Positions 16,719 to 30,197 are shown, counted from the first letter of the stretch. The stretch is DNA of 64,000 nt from Deinococcus sonorensis KR-87 (GCF_040256395.1 NZ_CP158299.1:464001-528000); one strand, 5' to 3'. Numbers and translations are program-made. Notes: generated from the letters alone by a model not told the origin.

Positions 16719-17954
16719 TCACTTCACGCGGACGGTGAAGGCGTGGGTGAGCCCGTCGAGGGCGCTGACGTTCTCGCTGAGCGTGACGCTCGCGACGGTG
16801 CGCCCGTCCGGGATCAGCCCCAGCAGCCGCACCGAGAGCTGCTCGCCCGGCCGCAGCTCGCCCTCGGCGTCCGCGTTGCGGTCGGCGCGCACCATCACAT
16901 CCGTGAACTTGACCCGCTCGCCGTTGTCCAGCGTCACTTCCGCCGGGAACACGTCGCCGCGGTAGAACTGGCTTTTGCTGCCCGCGTTCTTGAGGGTCAG
17001 GGCCACGACCGCCACCTGCTGCCCGTCCTCGGGGGCCGCAAAGGCCGTCAAGGTATCCCTGGTGTACGTGACGCCCTTGACCTGCGCGTCGAAATACCCG
17101 AGCGGCAGCGTGGTGCCCAGGGCCGCTGGAATCACGGCGGGCGCGGTGACCGGGTCATTGGGGGTGCTGAGCGCGGCGGGCAGCGGCTTCACCACGCCGC
17201 GCAGGTCGTAGCGCAGCACGGCCGGATGGTCGTCGCCGAGCGGCTGGACGATCAGCTTCGGCACCGGCCCGGTGGCCGGCACCAGGATGGCGGTGACCAC
17301 GTCGATCCTCTGCCCCGGTTTCAGCTGCAGCTCCAGCGGCGTGGTCTGCCCCTCGCGCGACAGGGCGTCCTCGGCGTCGTGGTTGACGTCCTGGGCGTCC
17401 ACCGCCGTCAGCTTGAGCTGGTCGCTGCGCACCAGCAGGTCCTGCTGCTGCGGGTTGTGCAGGGTGTAGTGCACGATCAGGAGCTTCTGCTCGCGGGTCG
17501 GGATGACGCTGCCGCCCCCGACGTTCGCCCGCCCCACGCTGAACTCGGCGCCGCGCAGGATGAAGTTCATGGGGTTCTGCCGGCCCACGGTGTACTCCTG
17601 CCCCGGCCGGGCGGCGTCGCCGGGCCGCTGAGCCGTGCCCATCACGGCCGGCCCGGACACCTTGGCGAACACGAGCGTTCCCCGGCTCACGGCGACGGTC
17701 AGGCCCAGCGCTTTGGCGAGGCTGTTCACCTCCGCGTACGGGCGGCCGTTGATGGAGACGGTGCTCGGCAGGGCCTTGACGTTCAGGGAGGTTCTGAACG
17801 CCTTGACGAACGCCTGTGCGTCCAGATAGGTCCGGTCGGCGCGCTGCTGGGTATCGAGCGTGGTGTGGACGCCCCCGTATGAAACGGAGTTGGGTGCCGC
17901 CAGGGCGGGGGTGAGCAGGGCGAGGCTGAGGGCAATCATCATGCGGTGGTTCAT
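16719..17954 (-). CDS. secreted protein with copper-amine-oxidase-N-like stalk domain
   Basis: The start at MNHRMMIALSLALLTPALAAP is supported by AAAGGAA at the right distance; an upstream in-frame extension is rejected because it would bury the signal peptide. Residues about 25-95 (RTYLDAQAFVKAF, VSINGRPYAEVNSLAKALGLTV, GTLVFAKV) match the copper amine oxidase N-terminal-like stalk repeat found on many surface proteins. Two DUF4352/telokin-like beta domains follow: QKLLIVHYTLHNPQQ, then QVAVVALTLKNAGSKSQFY. It heads a three-gene operon. A 20-bp motif about 70 bases upstream is shared with the lipoprotein gene at 19763. Confidence 0.82.
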   Translation of the reverse strand: MNHRMMIALSLALLTPALAAPNSVSYGGVHTTLDTQQRADRTYLDAQAFVKAFRTSLNVKALPSTVSINGRPYAEVNSLAKALGLTVAVSRGTLVFAKVSGPAVMGTAQRPGDAARPGQEYTVGRQNPMNFILRGAEFSVGRANVGGGSVIPTREQKLLIVHYTLHNPQQQDLLVRSDQLKLTAVDAQDVNHDAEDALSREGQTTPLELQLKPGQRIDVVTAILVPATGPVPKLIVQPLGDDHPAVLRYDLRGVVKPLPAALSTPNDPVTAPAVIPAALGTTLPLGYFDAQVKGVTYTRDTLTAFAAPEDGQQVAVVALTLKNAGSKSQFYRGDVFPAEVTLDNGERVKFTDVMVRADRNADAEGELRPGEQLSVRLLGLIPDGRTVASVTLSENVSALDGLTHAFTVRVK

Positions 17955-18023
17955 CAGGTTCCTTTCCGTCGTCACGGGAGCCGCGCCAGACGCAGCGAAG
18001 ACGACGAGAAGGTAGACCGAACC

Positions 18024-18043
18024 GGATGTATTTCCGATGATTC
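18024..18043 (-). promoter_or_regulatory. shared upstream motif, copy 1
   Basis: On the minus strand this reads GAATCATCGGAAATACATCC, 70 bases before the start of the stalk-domain gene. A near copy stands 74 bases before the lipoprotein gene at 19763. Seventeen of the first nineteen bases agree. Same strand and same distance point to a common activator or promoter. Confidence 0.5.
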
Positions 18044-18232
18044 GCCCTGGCGTGCTGTCCAGCGCATGCGGTTGGAGCGCGTAGCCCTGGTCCGGTGAGC
18101 GACACCGTTCGGCCCGGCCACTCAACCGCTGGCCTTTCGGCCTCCTCTCGTGCAGCGACCGGATCACCGGCAGTTCATCCCGCGTACGCCACTGTGCGTC
18201 ATGCCGACGCCTGACCCTCTGGACGCTCCGCC

Positions 18233-18427
18233 ATGACGCCCCCCCACCAAGACGACGCGCCGCGGCTCTACGTGCTGCGCATCTGGTTCGAGCATGACGG
18301 CCTGCTGCAGGTGTGGCGCGCGTCCATCCGCCTGCAGGACCAGCGCCGCGCCTTCAGTTCCCCGCACGACCTGCTGAGCTTTCTCGAGGCGGAAGTGGCG
18401 CGGGACGGGCCAGACCGGAACGGCTGA
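18233..18427 (+). CDS. small conserved-type protein (64 aa), BTAD-neighbour family
   Basis: The peptide MTPPHQDDAPRLYVLRIWFE continues as a short antiparallel beta hairpin (QVWRASIRLQDQRR) and a helix (SPHDLLSFLEAEVA). Small proteins of this pattern (LR.W....WR.S........F.S...L..FL) commonly occur near BTAD/SARP regulators and sigma-factor loci in Chloroflexi, Actinobacteria and Deinococcus; this is recalled from family knowledge. The ATG lies in a 278-base divergent region shared with the stalk-domain gene. Function unknown. Confidence 0.6.
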   Translation: MTPPHQDDAPRLYVLRIWFEHDGLLQVWRASIRLQDQRRAFSSPHDLLSFLEAEVARDGPDRNG

Positions 18428-18459
18428 CCGCGGATGCTGGGGTTCCCCTGCCCGCAAAC

Positions 18460-18490
18460 GAGCAGGCCCCCTGCGGTTCAGGGCCTGCTC
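18460..18490 (+). terminator. hairpin after the 64-aa gene
   Basis: GAGCAGGCCC and GGGCCTGCTC form a perfect 10-bp stem with an 11-base loop, 33 bases past the stop codon. There is no T-tract, so it may be a processing or Rho-assisted site. Confidence 0.45.
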
Positions 18491-18959
18491 GGCGGTGCTC
18501 TGGATCACGGCACAGCGTCGCTTCAGGACGGTCCTTCGAGATTCGGGCCGACGGGGCCTGCCAGACGTCTCGAGTCGTTCATCGCGTCCATGGCCTGGTT
18601 CAGGCGGTGCTGCCCCGCAGTGAAGTCTCCCGCAAAAACGGCAGCAACAGGGCGAGCAGACTCCAGAGCCGTGTCAGGATGGCGCCTCCCGAGCTGCGTC
18701 TCTGCTCGGCGGGTCAGCCCACAGACAGGGCTCAGCATGGGCGTGGGTGGCCAATCCCAATGTTGGTGCGCATCTGTGTCTCGGATCGCCCGCGGGAGGA
18801 GCACGCCAACACCGGCCAGCCTTTAGGTGGAGCCGGGCACGGGTGACACGCCTGAACTCAACTCCGGTCCGACCGCCCGAACCGTGTTGGGCGAGCCGGT
18901 TGCCCAGGCTCGCCCAATGAACTGGCGTTTGTCCGCGGTGGACTCCCCTTCTTCTGCCC
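18491..18959. other. non-coding stretch
   Basis: About 470 bases between the hairpin and the lipoprotein gene. Frames present on both strands lack ribosome-binding sites and sensible composition. I see no repeat, RNA or mobile-element signature. Confidence 0.5.
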
Positions 18960-19763
18960 TTACCGTGACACCCAGAGCGGCGTACTGCTGAAGGTACCGG
19001 AATGACCGCAGGTGTCAAAGCCGTTGAACATCAGGGACGTCTCAGTGGTCGTCAGGGCATCCGCGTCGTGGGTGGCGATCTTCAGCGGCGTTTTCGACGG
19101 GCCGTCCACCAGCATCGCCGAGACGGTGTAGCGGCCGACCGGGATGTCCCGGACCCCGCCGCGCAGGGTGCCGGTCTTGATGACGGTCTTCCCGGTGCTG
19201 CCGTCGATCAGCGGCCCATCCGGCACGAACTTCACTTCCACGGTGGCATCCCAGTCCACCATCTGGTCCTCGGTGGCGTTGATCAGGTTGTTGAACGCGA
19301 CCGTACCGCCCCAGACCGCGTCGCCCTCTTCGCCGGTGTCGCCGGTCATTTTCCAGGTGAAGCTCCGCACCGCGCCGTTGGCCGGGTTGAACGCTTCCGC
19401 GTCGCTGCGGCTGTTGGGGGCCATGCGCACGCAGTAGTGCCGACCGTTGTACGTGACTTCCTTGAAGGCGGTGGCGTAGTACGGCGCCGTCTGGGTGTTG
19501 AGCGGCACCGACTGGTAGCGTCCCTGGGCGTTCGTGAACGCGAAGAAGGTGCCGCGGAACATCGCGGGCTCAATGATGATCCGGGCGTCCGCGACCGGCG
19601 CGCCGCGCTCGTCGAGCACCTGACCCGCCACGGTATTCGCGGCGGCGCCCACCGGCCCCGGCACCGGCGTGCCTCCACCCGCCGACGGTCCTGCTCCCAC
19701 GCTGCTCCCCCCACACGCCGAAAGCGTCAGGGCCACGGTGGCCAACACCAGTACGTTTCGCAT
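18960..19763 (-). CDS. lipoprotein with carboxypeptidase-regulatory-like domain
   Basis: MRNVLVLATVALTLSACGGSS carries a lipobox (LSAC) with Cys17 as the lipidated residue, followed by a Gly/Pro/Ala linker. Residues about 43-115 (VAGQVLDERGAPVADARIII, FTNAQGRYQSVPL) match the CarboxypepD-regulatory-like beta sandwich. The rest is beta-rich without a catalytic motif (RGGVRDIPVGRYTVSAMLVDG). It is likely a cell-surface binding or structural protein. A 20-bp motif about 74 bases upstream is shared with the operon that starts at 17954. Confidence 0.82.
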   Translation of the reverse strand: MRNVLVLATVALTLSACGGSSVGAGPSAGGGTPVPGPVGAAANTVAGQVLDERGAPVADARIIIEPAMFRGTFFAFTNAQGRYQSVPLNTQTAPYYATAFKEVTYNGRHYCVRMAPNSRSDAEAFNPANGAVRSFTWKMTGDTGEEGDAVWGGTVAFNNLINATEDQMVDWDATVEVKFVPDGPLIDGSTGKTVIKTGTLRGGVRDIPVGRYTVSAMLVDGPSKTPLKIATHDADALTTTETSLMFNGFDTCGHSGTFSSTPLWVSR

Positions 19764-19836
19764 ACATCCTCCTTGGCGGAGTCGGACCGCTGGTCTTCAC
19801 GGCCCGTTCTCGCTTGGGGTCAGGGTGCACCACACA

Positions 19837-19856
19837 GGATGTATTTCGAATGATTG
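19837..19856 (-). promoter_or_regulatory. shared upstream motif, copy 2
   Basis: On the minus strand CAATCATTCGAAATACATCC, 74 bases before the lipoprotein gene. It matches the copy at 18024-18043 except for two central bases and the first base. Confidence 0.5.
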
Positions 19857-20061
19857 CTCCCCCACCCGCCGCGAGGGTCTGGCAGGCTTGAAGGTGGCTG
19901 TGCTGACCGGCAACGAAACTGCATCGCCTTCCGGCACCTCGCCTCGCGGGCGTCCGGGGCTGAGCGACGCCGGCCAGCGACACGAGACGCGCGCCTCGAT
20001 CGTCTCGGTGTCTCGATCGACGTGAGCCGCGGTTCACGGTCCGGAAGCGCGGATCTGCACG

Positions 20062-21708
20062 TCAGACGGTTTCGCTGCCAACCTCGCCGACCGGCTCCAG
20101 TTCGAGGGGACGCTCGCGGTCCGGAAGCGCGAAGCTGAACGTCGCGCCTTCCCCCTCCCGCCCCTCGGCCCAGACCCGGCCGCCCTGCCGGGTCACCAGC
20201 CGTTTGACGTTCGAGAGCCCCACCCCAACGCCCTCGAACGAGTTGCCGTGCAGGCGTTTGAAGATCCCGAACAGCTTGTTCGCGTAGGCCATGTCGAACC
20301 CCACGCCGTTGTCGCGGATGTGCACGGCATGCTCGTGGTCCTGGTGGGTGGCCCAGATGTCGATCACCACCTCCTCGCGGTGGCAGGAATACTTCAGCGC
20401 GTTCGACAGCAGGTTGACGAACACCTGCCGCAGCGCGGTGAGGTCCCCTTGAACGACCGGCAGCTGCTGGACGTTCCAGCGCACGCGATCAGACTGGTCC
20501 TCCGGCGGCAGCTCCCGAATCACTTCCCGGACCAGCGCGGTCAGGTCGACCGGGCGCAGGTCCAGGTCCTGGCGGCTGGTGCGGGCGAAGTCCAGCAACC
20601 CCAGAATCAGCCGGTCCATGCGGTGGGTGGCCTCCTGGATCGTCTGCAGGTACCCGAGGGAGCGTTCCGACAGCTCGTGACCCGCCTTGCGGTGCAGCAG
20701 GTCCGCGAAGCTGGCGATGTGGCGCAGCGGCGTGCGCAGGTCGTGCGACACGCTGTACGCGAACGCCTCGAGTTCTGCGTTCATGTCCTGCAGCTGCGCG
20801 GTCCGCTCCTGCACCCGCGCTTCGAGCGACACGGTCAGCGCCTGCAGCTCCTGCTCCATGTGCTTGCGGTCGGTGATGTCCCGGCCGGTGGACACGAAGT
20901 GCGTGATGTTCCCCCGCGGGTCCTTGAGCGGGGTCAGCGTCTTCTCCTCGGTGTACAGGGTGCCGTCCTGCCGGCGGTTGACCACCTCGCCCCGGTAGGT
21001 GTCGCCGCGCGCCAGGGTGGTCCACATGTCAGCGTAGAACGCGTCGTCGTGGACGCCGGACTTCAGCAGGTCCGGACGACGGCCCAGCGCCTGGTCTCGC
21101 CGGTAGCCGGTGACCGTCTCGAAGGCCGGGTTCACGTACTCGATGGTGCCGGCGCGGTCGGTGATGAACACCGGGTCGGCCAGCTGGTCCAGGGCCCGCG
21201 ACAGCTTGTCGCGCTCCTGCCGGGCCCGCTGCGATTCGCGCCGCAGCTGGGTCTGCGCCTGTTGGGCCCGCTGCGCCTCGAACGCGCGCAGCTGCCGTTC
21301 CTGACTTTGCAGCGAGAGGGTCTTGAGGTGCAGGTCCACGAACACGCCGACCTTGGCGCGCAGGATCTCGCTCTGGACCGGCGCGAAGATGAAGTCCACC
21401 GCGCCGAGCCGGTAGCCGCCCAGCAGCTCGGTCTCCGCCCGGTCATAGGCGGTCACGAAGATGATGGGCGTGGACTCGCTCTGCGGCCGGCTGCGGATCA
21501 GGCTGGCGGTCTCGAAGCCGTCCATGCCGGGCATCCGCACGTCCAGCAGAATCACCGCGAAGTCGCCTTTCAGCAGCAGGCGCAGCGCCTCCTCGCCCGA
21601 GCCGGCGAACACGATCGGCTGCTCCAGCACCTCCAGGGCGGCGGCCAGCGCCAGCCGTTTGGACGCCTGGTCGTCCACGATCAGGATCGGTGCGGTCGGC
21701 AGGGTCAT
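20062..21708 (-). CDS. response regulator-PAS-histidine kinase hybrid
   Basis: Domains in order over 548 aa: receiver (ILIVDDQ, phospho-acceptor Asp56 in ILLDVRMPGMDG), coiled coil (about 125-170), PAS with PAC (about 172-285, ITDRAGTIEYVNPAFE), HisKA with His322 in AYSVSHDLRTPLRHI, and HATPase (NLLSNALKY, DNGVGFD, GVGVGLSNVKRLV). The receiver lacks the usual lysine: the K-P motif is replaced by IFAPVQ. There are no membrane segments. It follows the 1634-aa kinase after 69 bases and is probably in the same operon, its receiver perhaps taking phosphate from that kinase. Its extreme C-terminus is duplicated in the pseudogene at 2093-2377. Confidence 0.93.
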   Translation of the reverse strand: MTLPTAPILIVDDQASKRLALAAALEVLEQPIVFAGSGEEALRLLLKGDFAVILLDVRMPGMDGFETASLIRSRPQSESTPIIFVTAYDRAETELLGGYRLGAVDFIFAPVQSEILRAKVGVFVDLHLKTLSLQSQERQLRAFEAQRAQQAQTQLRRESQRARQERDKLSRALDQLADPVFITDRAGTIEYVNPAFETVTGYRRDQALGRRPDLLKSGVHDDAFYADMWTTLARGDTYRGEVVNRRQDGTLYTEEKTLTPLKDPRGNITHFVSTGRDITDRKHMEQELQALTVSLEARVQERTAQLQDMNAELEAFAYSVSHDLRTPLRHIASFADLLHRKAGHELSERSLGYLQTIQEATHRMDRLILGLLDFARTSRQDLDLRPVDLTALVREVIRELPPEDQSDRVRWNVQQLPVVQGDLTALRQVFVNLLSNALKYSCHREEVVIDIWATHQDHEHAVHIRDNGVGFDMAYANKLFGIFKRLHGNSFEGVGVGLSNVKRLVTRQGGRVWAEGREGEGATFSFALPDRERPLELEPVGEVGSETV

Positions 21709-21777
21709 GCGGGCGGCCTGCCCCGAGGACGGGGAGCGCTGCTGGGTGGCCGGGTGTGCTTCACGACAGCCCCCGGC

Positions 21778-26682
<4,905 letters not shown>

Positions 26683-27118
26683 GCGGGTGTCCAGAGCGGG
26701 CGGAAGCGCACACGGCCAACAGTTGAGGGAACATCATGTCGCCACAGCTTAGTGCACCGGTTGTCGCCAAGGGAATGAAGAATTTATGGTCTCGGGGGAG
26801 GATCCGGCGAGTGACGTGAGGCGTCTGGGACTCACCGGAGCTTGAGCGAACGGGCACCCGCGACCTGGAGATTGGCGCTCTGCAGAAGCCACCCGCCCAT
26901 CCGGGCCAGGAGGCGTCCGTCTGCTGGGCGGAGACCCTGCACCTCAACACGCCGCGGCCCGGAACACCTGTAAAGGTCACATCAACCGTGCGTGAAGCGC
27001 GGCTTTTCACTCCACAAACTCACCTTGACCGTCTCGCCAGACAATCCTGAGGGGGCAAAGGCATGCTGTCCTCACCAACGGCAGGCGCTGTTGTCATCTC
27101 ACGCCCAGGAGGACCACC
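26683..27118. other. intergenic region upstream of the kinase operon
   Basis: About 435 bases between divergent genes. It holds the leader of the kinase gene and the ribosome-binding site of the small secreted protein at its right end. A 111-codon reverse frame here has implausible composition. No other element seen. Confidence 0.45.
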
Positions 27119-27385
27119 ATGCCGCACGCGACCACCAAGACGCTGTTGACCCTCGCCCTGATCCTGGCCCCGATCACTGCCCTGGCGCAGAGCGACACCT
27201 CCAGCACCGACGCCACCACCCCCGCGACCACCAGCACCGACACCAACGGCACGACCACCACCACGCAGAACAACAAGCCAGATTACGGCTGGCTGGGCCT
27301 GCTCGGTCTGGCGGGTCTGGCGGGTCTGCGCCGTCAGCCGCCCACCGTGGTGGTCCCGGACCGCAACACCACCTCGCGGGTCTAA
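27119..27385 (+). CDS. small secreted protein with WGxxGxxG-type C-terminal sorting tail
   Basis: A strong AGGAGG site precedes the ATG. The 88-aa product has a signal peptide (KTLLTLALILAPITALAQ), a Ser/Thr/Asp-rich low-complexity linker (residues about 24-53), then DYGWLGLLGLAGLAGLRR and a short polar end. The tail closely follows the WG..G..G-CTERM pattern: aromatic-Gly start, Gly/Leu helix and Arg pair. Such tails are known sorting signals in cyanobacteria, Deinococcus and relatives. The first residue is Tyr-Gly-Trp rather than strict Trp-Gly. Almost nothing remains as mature domain besides the linker, so it may be a glycosylated or structural surface peptide. Confidence 0.75.
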   Translation: MPHATTKTLLTLALILAPITALAQSDTSSTDATTPATTSTDTNGTTTTTQNNKPDYGWLGLLGLAGLAGLRRQPPTVVVPDRNTTSRV

Positions 27386-27402
27386 CACGCTCGGTTGATC
27401 AG

Positions 27403-27427
27403 AGGCGGCCCAGTGGGCCGCCTTCTT
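27403..27427 (+). terminator. intrinsic terminator after the WGxxG-tail gene
   Basis: AGGCGGCCC and GGGCCGCCT form a perfect 9-bp stem with a 3-base loop followed by TCTTCT. It lies between convergent genes and could serve both directions. Confidence 0.75.
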
Positions 27428-27490
27428 CTGGTTCCACAGACACACGTTCGAGCCGCTGGGCTTCCACCACGTGGGGCTTCGGCGGCGGGC

Positions 27491-28459
27491 CTATTGCATC
27501 CGGTACGGACGCGCGTCCCCCTCGAACTGGTAATGAATCCGCATCACGATGTCCTGGGCGTGGTTGCCGAACTTCCGGCCGTACAGATTGATCCCACCGA
27601 CGTTCTGGGCATCCGGTTTGATGCCGATCCGCACCCGGATGTAATGCTTCCCCTGCAGCTGCAGATCGGCGATGGTCCGGGCCGACACCACCTGGTCATC
27701 CAGGTAGGACTGGTCGGTGCGGACCGTCCAGCGCTTGAGCTCCCCGTACGTGGACTGGTGCTCGATCCACCAGTCCGGCATCAGCGGCGTGCGCACGCCC
27801 CCGAGGTCTCCCGGACTGGTCCAGGTGCCCACCTCCTGGTCGTTGACCCACAGGGTGATGTCGGACGGCCAGTCCAGCGCGTACTGCGGGGCCTCGCTGC
27901 ACAGCTCCATGCTGAGTTCCAGCTGCTGGATGGTGGCGCCGAACGGGATGTTGTTGGGAAACTGGTATTCCACGTAGCCGCTGCCGAACCACAGGATCTG
28001 GGCGTGCACGTGATCCGGTTCGAAAAACGACCGGGGATCGTCGAGCCGCGCGATGATGCTGGCTTCGGACGCCAGGCCGCAGGTCGGGTGGATCTCGCAC
28101 TGGCTGTAACTGCCCACCGGCATGCTGATCTCCACCACGTTGTCGTCGTTGCTCGCCCGGATGGCGGCGCCCGGCAGATCGAAGAGGATTTCGTCGTAGC
28201 GCTTGCTCACCAGCTTCTGCGAGCCGCGCGAGCCCGGCTGGTACTCCACCTGCAGCAGCCCGGCCGCTTCCAGCTGCTTGACATGAAAGCCGGCGGTGCT
28301 GAGCGGAATGCCCAGCGCGGCCGTCAGTTCCGTCAGGTTCATCACCTCGTGTGACAGGATGCCGAGAATCAACAGGCGAACGTCCGAATCCAGCGCCCGG
28401 ATCACCTTCCGGGCCGTGGTCCCACTGATGCGCAGTTGCTTACTGCCGGAAACAGCCAT
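27491..28459 (-). CDS. ArsR-like winged-helix regulator with large C-terminal sensing domain
   Basis: Residues about 15-90 are an ArsR-type winged helix (DSDVRLLILGILSH, LTELTAALGIPLSTAGFHVKQLEAAGLL). The remaining 230 residues form a beta-rich domain (EYQFPNNIPFGATIQQLELSMELC, DITLWVNDQEVGTW, YIRVRIGIKPDAQNVGGINLYG) that looks like a carbohydrate- or ligand-binding sandwich. Similar regulators sit beside sugar ABC transporters in Firmicutes and Deinococcus. It is divergent from the sugar transporter operon beginning at 28826, which is presumably its target. Metal-binding cysteines of classical ArsR are absent from the DNA-binding helix. Confidence 0.85.
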   Translation of the reverse strand: MAVSGSKQLRISGTTARKVIRALDSDVRLLILGILSHEVMNLTELTAALGIPLSTAGFHVKQLEAAGLLQVEYQPGSRGSQKLVSKRYDEILFDLPGAAIRASNDDNVVEISMPVGSYSQCEIHPTCGLASEASIIARLDDPRSFFEPDHVHAQILWFGSGYVEYQFPNNIPFGATIQQLELSMELCSEAPQYALDWPSDITLWVNDQEVGTWTSPGDLGGVRTPLMPDWWIEHQSTYGELKRWTVRTDQSYLDDQVVSARTIADLQLQGKHYIRVRIGIKPDAQNVGGINLYGRKFGNHAQDIVMRIHYQFEGDARPYRMQ

Positions 28460-28512
28460 GTGCCCTCACCGACCGAGTTTACTGCCCGGCGAGGCCAACC
28501 GGCCGGATTGCT

Positions 28513-28548
28513 CCAAGAATAGTTGTACTTTTCCAAGAGTTCTTCTAC
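28513..28548 (+). promoter_or_regulatory. two 16-bp direct repeats, candidate operator of the ArsR-like regulator
   Basis: CCAAGAATAGTTGTAC (28513) and CCAAGAGTTCTTCTAC (28533) match at 12 of 16 bases and are spaced 20 bases, about two helical turns. They cover the -35 and spacer of the transporter promoter. Confidence 0.45.
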
Positions 28549-28551
28549 AGT
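28523..28551 (+). promoter_or_regulatory. promoter of the sugar transporter operon
   Basis: TTGTAC at 28523-28528 and TACAGT at 28546-28551 are separated by exactly 17 bases, pointing towards the binding-protein gene. The leader is about 270 bases long and contains a perfect dyad TGAACG-TT-CGTTCA at 28738-28751. Confidence 0.55.
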
Positions 28552-28737
28552 ACAGATGTTCAAACCCGACAGCGCCAGATGGTCCACCTGCTCACGTCCC
28601 CGAGAGGTCCAGGTGGTCCAGCTCACCCTTCCTGTCACCTGATCCAGGGGCGATCCGGCCCCTGGAGCGGCACCCCTGCGTCCGGTGGTCCAGCGGGCCG
28701 GTCCCTGACCGGGCGGTTCCCCTCCACCCGTGGTGTT

Positions 28738-28751
28738 TGAACGTTCGTTCA
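28738..28751. promoter_or_regulatory. 14-bp dyad in the transporter leader
   Basis: TGAACG-TT-CGTTCA has perfect 6-bp arms. It lies about 75 bases before the binding-protein start and could be a second operator, for example for a LacI-type regulator. Confidence 0.3.
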
Positions 28752-28825
28752 TGCGGCTCGCCAGGATCCCTCCGCCCACGACCATTTCTCGTTCCGGGCC
28801 GGCTGCCCGGCGTCAAGGAGCCACC

Positions 28826-30106
28826 ATGAAACGTCTGCTGATCACGCTCGCCCTCGCGTCCACCACCCTCGCCAGCCAGGCCAGTGCGGCCACCACCATC
28901 ACCTTCTGGGACCTGCTCGGCGGCGGAGACGGCGCGCGCATGCAGCAGCTGGTGGACGGCTTCAACAAGAGTCAGGGCACGTACCAGATCAAGCGCACCA
29001 CCCTGGCGTGGGGCATTCCGTACTACACCAAGGTGCGCACCTCGTCGGCGGTCGGTCAGGGTCCGGACCTCGCGATCCTGCACCTCTCGCGCCTCAGCGG
29101 CTGGGCGGAAGCCAAGATCCTGCGCCCCATCGCCCCGGCGGAGCTCTCCAGCGCGGGCCTGAAGGGCAGCGAGTTCTTCCCGAAGCTCTGGCAGGCGTCC
29201 AGCTACAGCGGCCAGAACTACGCCGTGCCGCTCGACACCCACCCGATGGTGCTGTACTACAACAAGGACATCCTCAAGAAAGCCGGACTGCTCGGCGCGG
29301 ACGGCACCATGACGCCGATCACCAGCATGGCCGACTTCAACGCCGCCCTGGCGGCCATCAAGAAGACCGGCGCCCAGGCGCTCTCGTTCGAGAACGGCCC
29401 GACCTCCTACATGCCGTGGCGCATCTGGCTGGCGCTGATCGCCCAGCAGGGCGGCAGCATCGAGCAGGGCAACAAGCTGACCTACGGCGCCCTGGGCACC
29501 TCAACGCTGAACACCATCACCGACTGGGTCAAGAACGGCTACGCGGGCAAGAACGTCGATTACCCCACCTCGGTCGCGCAGTTCGTGAACGGCAAGGCCG
29601 CCTTCATGATCAACGGCGTCTGGGAGGCGCCCACCCTGGTGGACGGCACCAAGGCCGGCAAGATCAAGTTCGGGTACGGCGTGGTGCCGTTCCCCAAGCT
29701 CTACAGCAACCAGAGCACCTGGGCCGACTCGCACGCCTTCGTGCTGCCCAACAACGTGGGCAAGGCGGCCGACCCTGACAAGGTCAAGGGCGCCCTGCAG
29801 TTCGTGGCGTACGCCGAGAAGAACGCCCTGGTCTGGGCGGGCGGCGGGCACGTCCCGGCCAACCTCACGGTCGCCAACGGCGCGGCGTTCAAGGCCATGA
29901 AGCCTAACTCGGACTACGCGGCGGTCGCGGCGCAGAACGTCACCTACGATCCGCAGGGCTGGTACAGCGGCGCCGCCGGCCCGCTGGAAGCGGCGTCGGC
30001 CAAGTACTTTCCCGCGGCGATCAACGGTCAGCTGCCGGTGGACCGGGCGATCAGCCTGTTCGAGACGGACGCGAAGAAGCTGCTGACCTCCGCGCCGAAG
30101 CCCTGA
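28826..30106 (+). CDS. ABC transporter sugar-binding protein
   Basis: AAGGAG at 28815-28820 fixes the start at MKRLLITLALASTTLASQASA, a signal peptide. The 426-aa product is a cluster-B (MalE-like, family 1) solute-binding protein: ITFWDLLGGGDGARMQQLVDGFN at the N-terminus, YAVPLDTHPMVLYYNKDIL in the hinge region, and a C-terminal AKYFPAAINGQ segment. It is the first gene of a transporter operon with two permeases and a GH2 glycosidase, so an oligosaccharide or glycoside ligand is likely. No ATPase gene is in the cluster; a shared MsmK/MalK-type ATPase elsewhere is the usual solution. Confidence 0.93.
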   Translation: MKRLLITLALASTTLASQASAATTITFWDLLGGGDGARMQQLVDGFNKSQGTYQIKRTTLAWGIPYYTKVRTSSAVGQGPDLAILHLSRLSGWAEAKILRPIAPAELSSAGLKGSEFFPKLWQASSYSGQNYAVPLDTHPMVLYYNKDILKKAGLLGADGTMTPITSMADFNAALAAIKKTGAQALSFENGPTSYMPWRIWLALIAQQGGSIEQGNKLTYGALGTSTLNTITDWVKNGYAGKNVDYPTSVAQFVNGKAAFMINGVWEAPTLVDGTKAGKIKFGYGVVPFPKLYSNQSTWADSHAFVLPNNVGKAADPDKVKGALQFVAYAEKNALVWAGGGHVPANLTVANGAAFKAMKPNSDYAAVAAQNVTYDPQGWYSGAAGPLEAASAKYFPAAINGQLPVDRAISLFETDAKKLLTSAPKP

Positions 30107-30114
30107 ACCGTGAC

Positions 30115-30143
30115 GGCCGGCACCCCCACCAGGGGCGCCGGCC
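30115..30143 (+). promoter_or_regulatory. intra-operon hairpin after the binding-protein gene
   Basis: GGCCGGC and GCCGGCC arms enclose inner CCCC/GGGG pairing; there is no T-tract. Hairpins in this position commonly stabilise the upstream message so that binding protein exceeds permeases. Confidence 0.5.
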
Positions 30144-30197
30144 ACTTCAGGCCGGTGGGCCGCCGCGCGTGGACCGCCGGTCGATCTGGAGGTTGAC

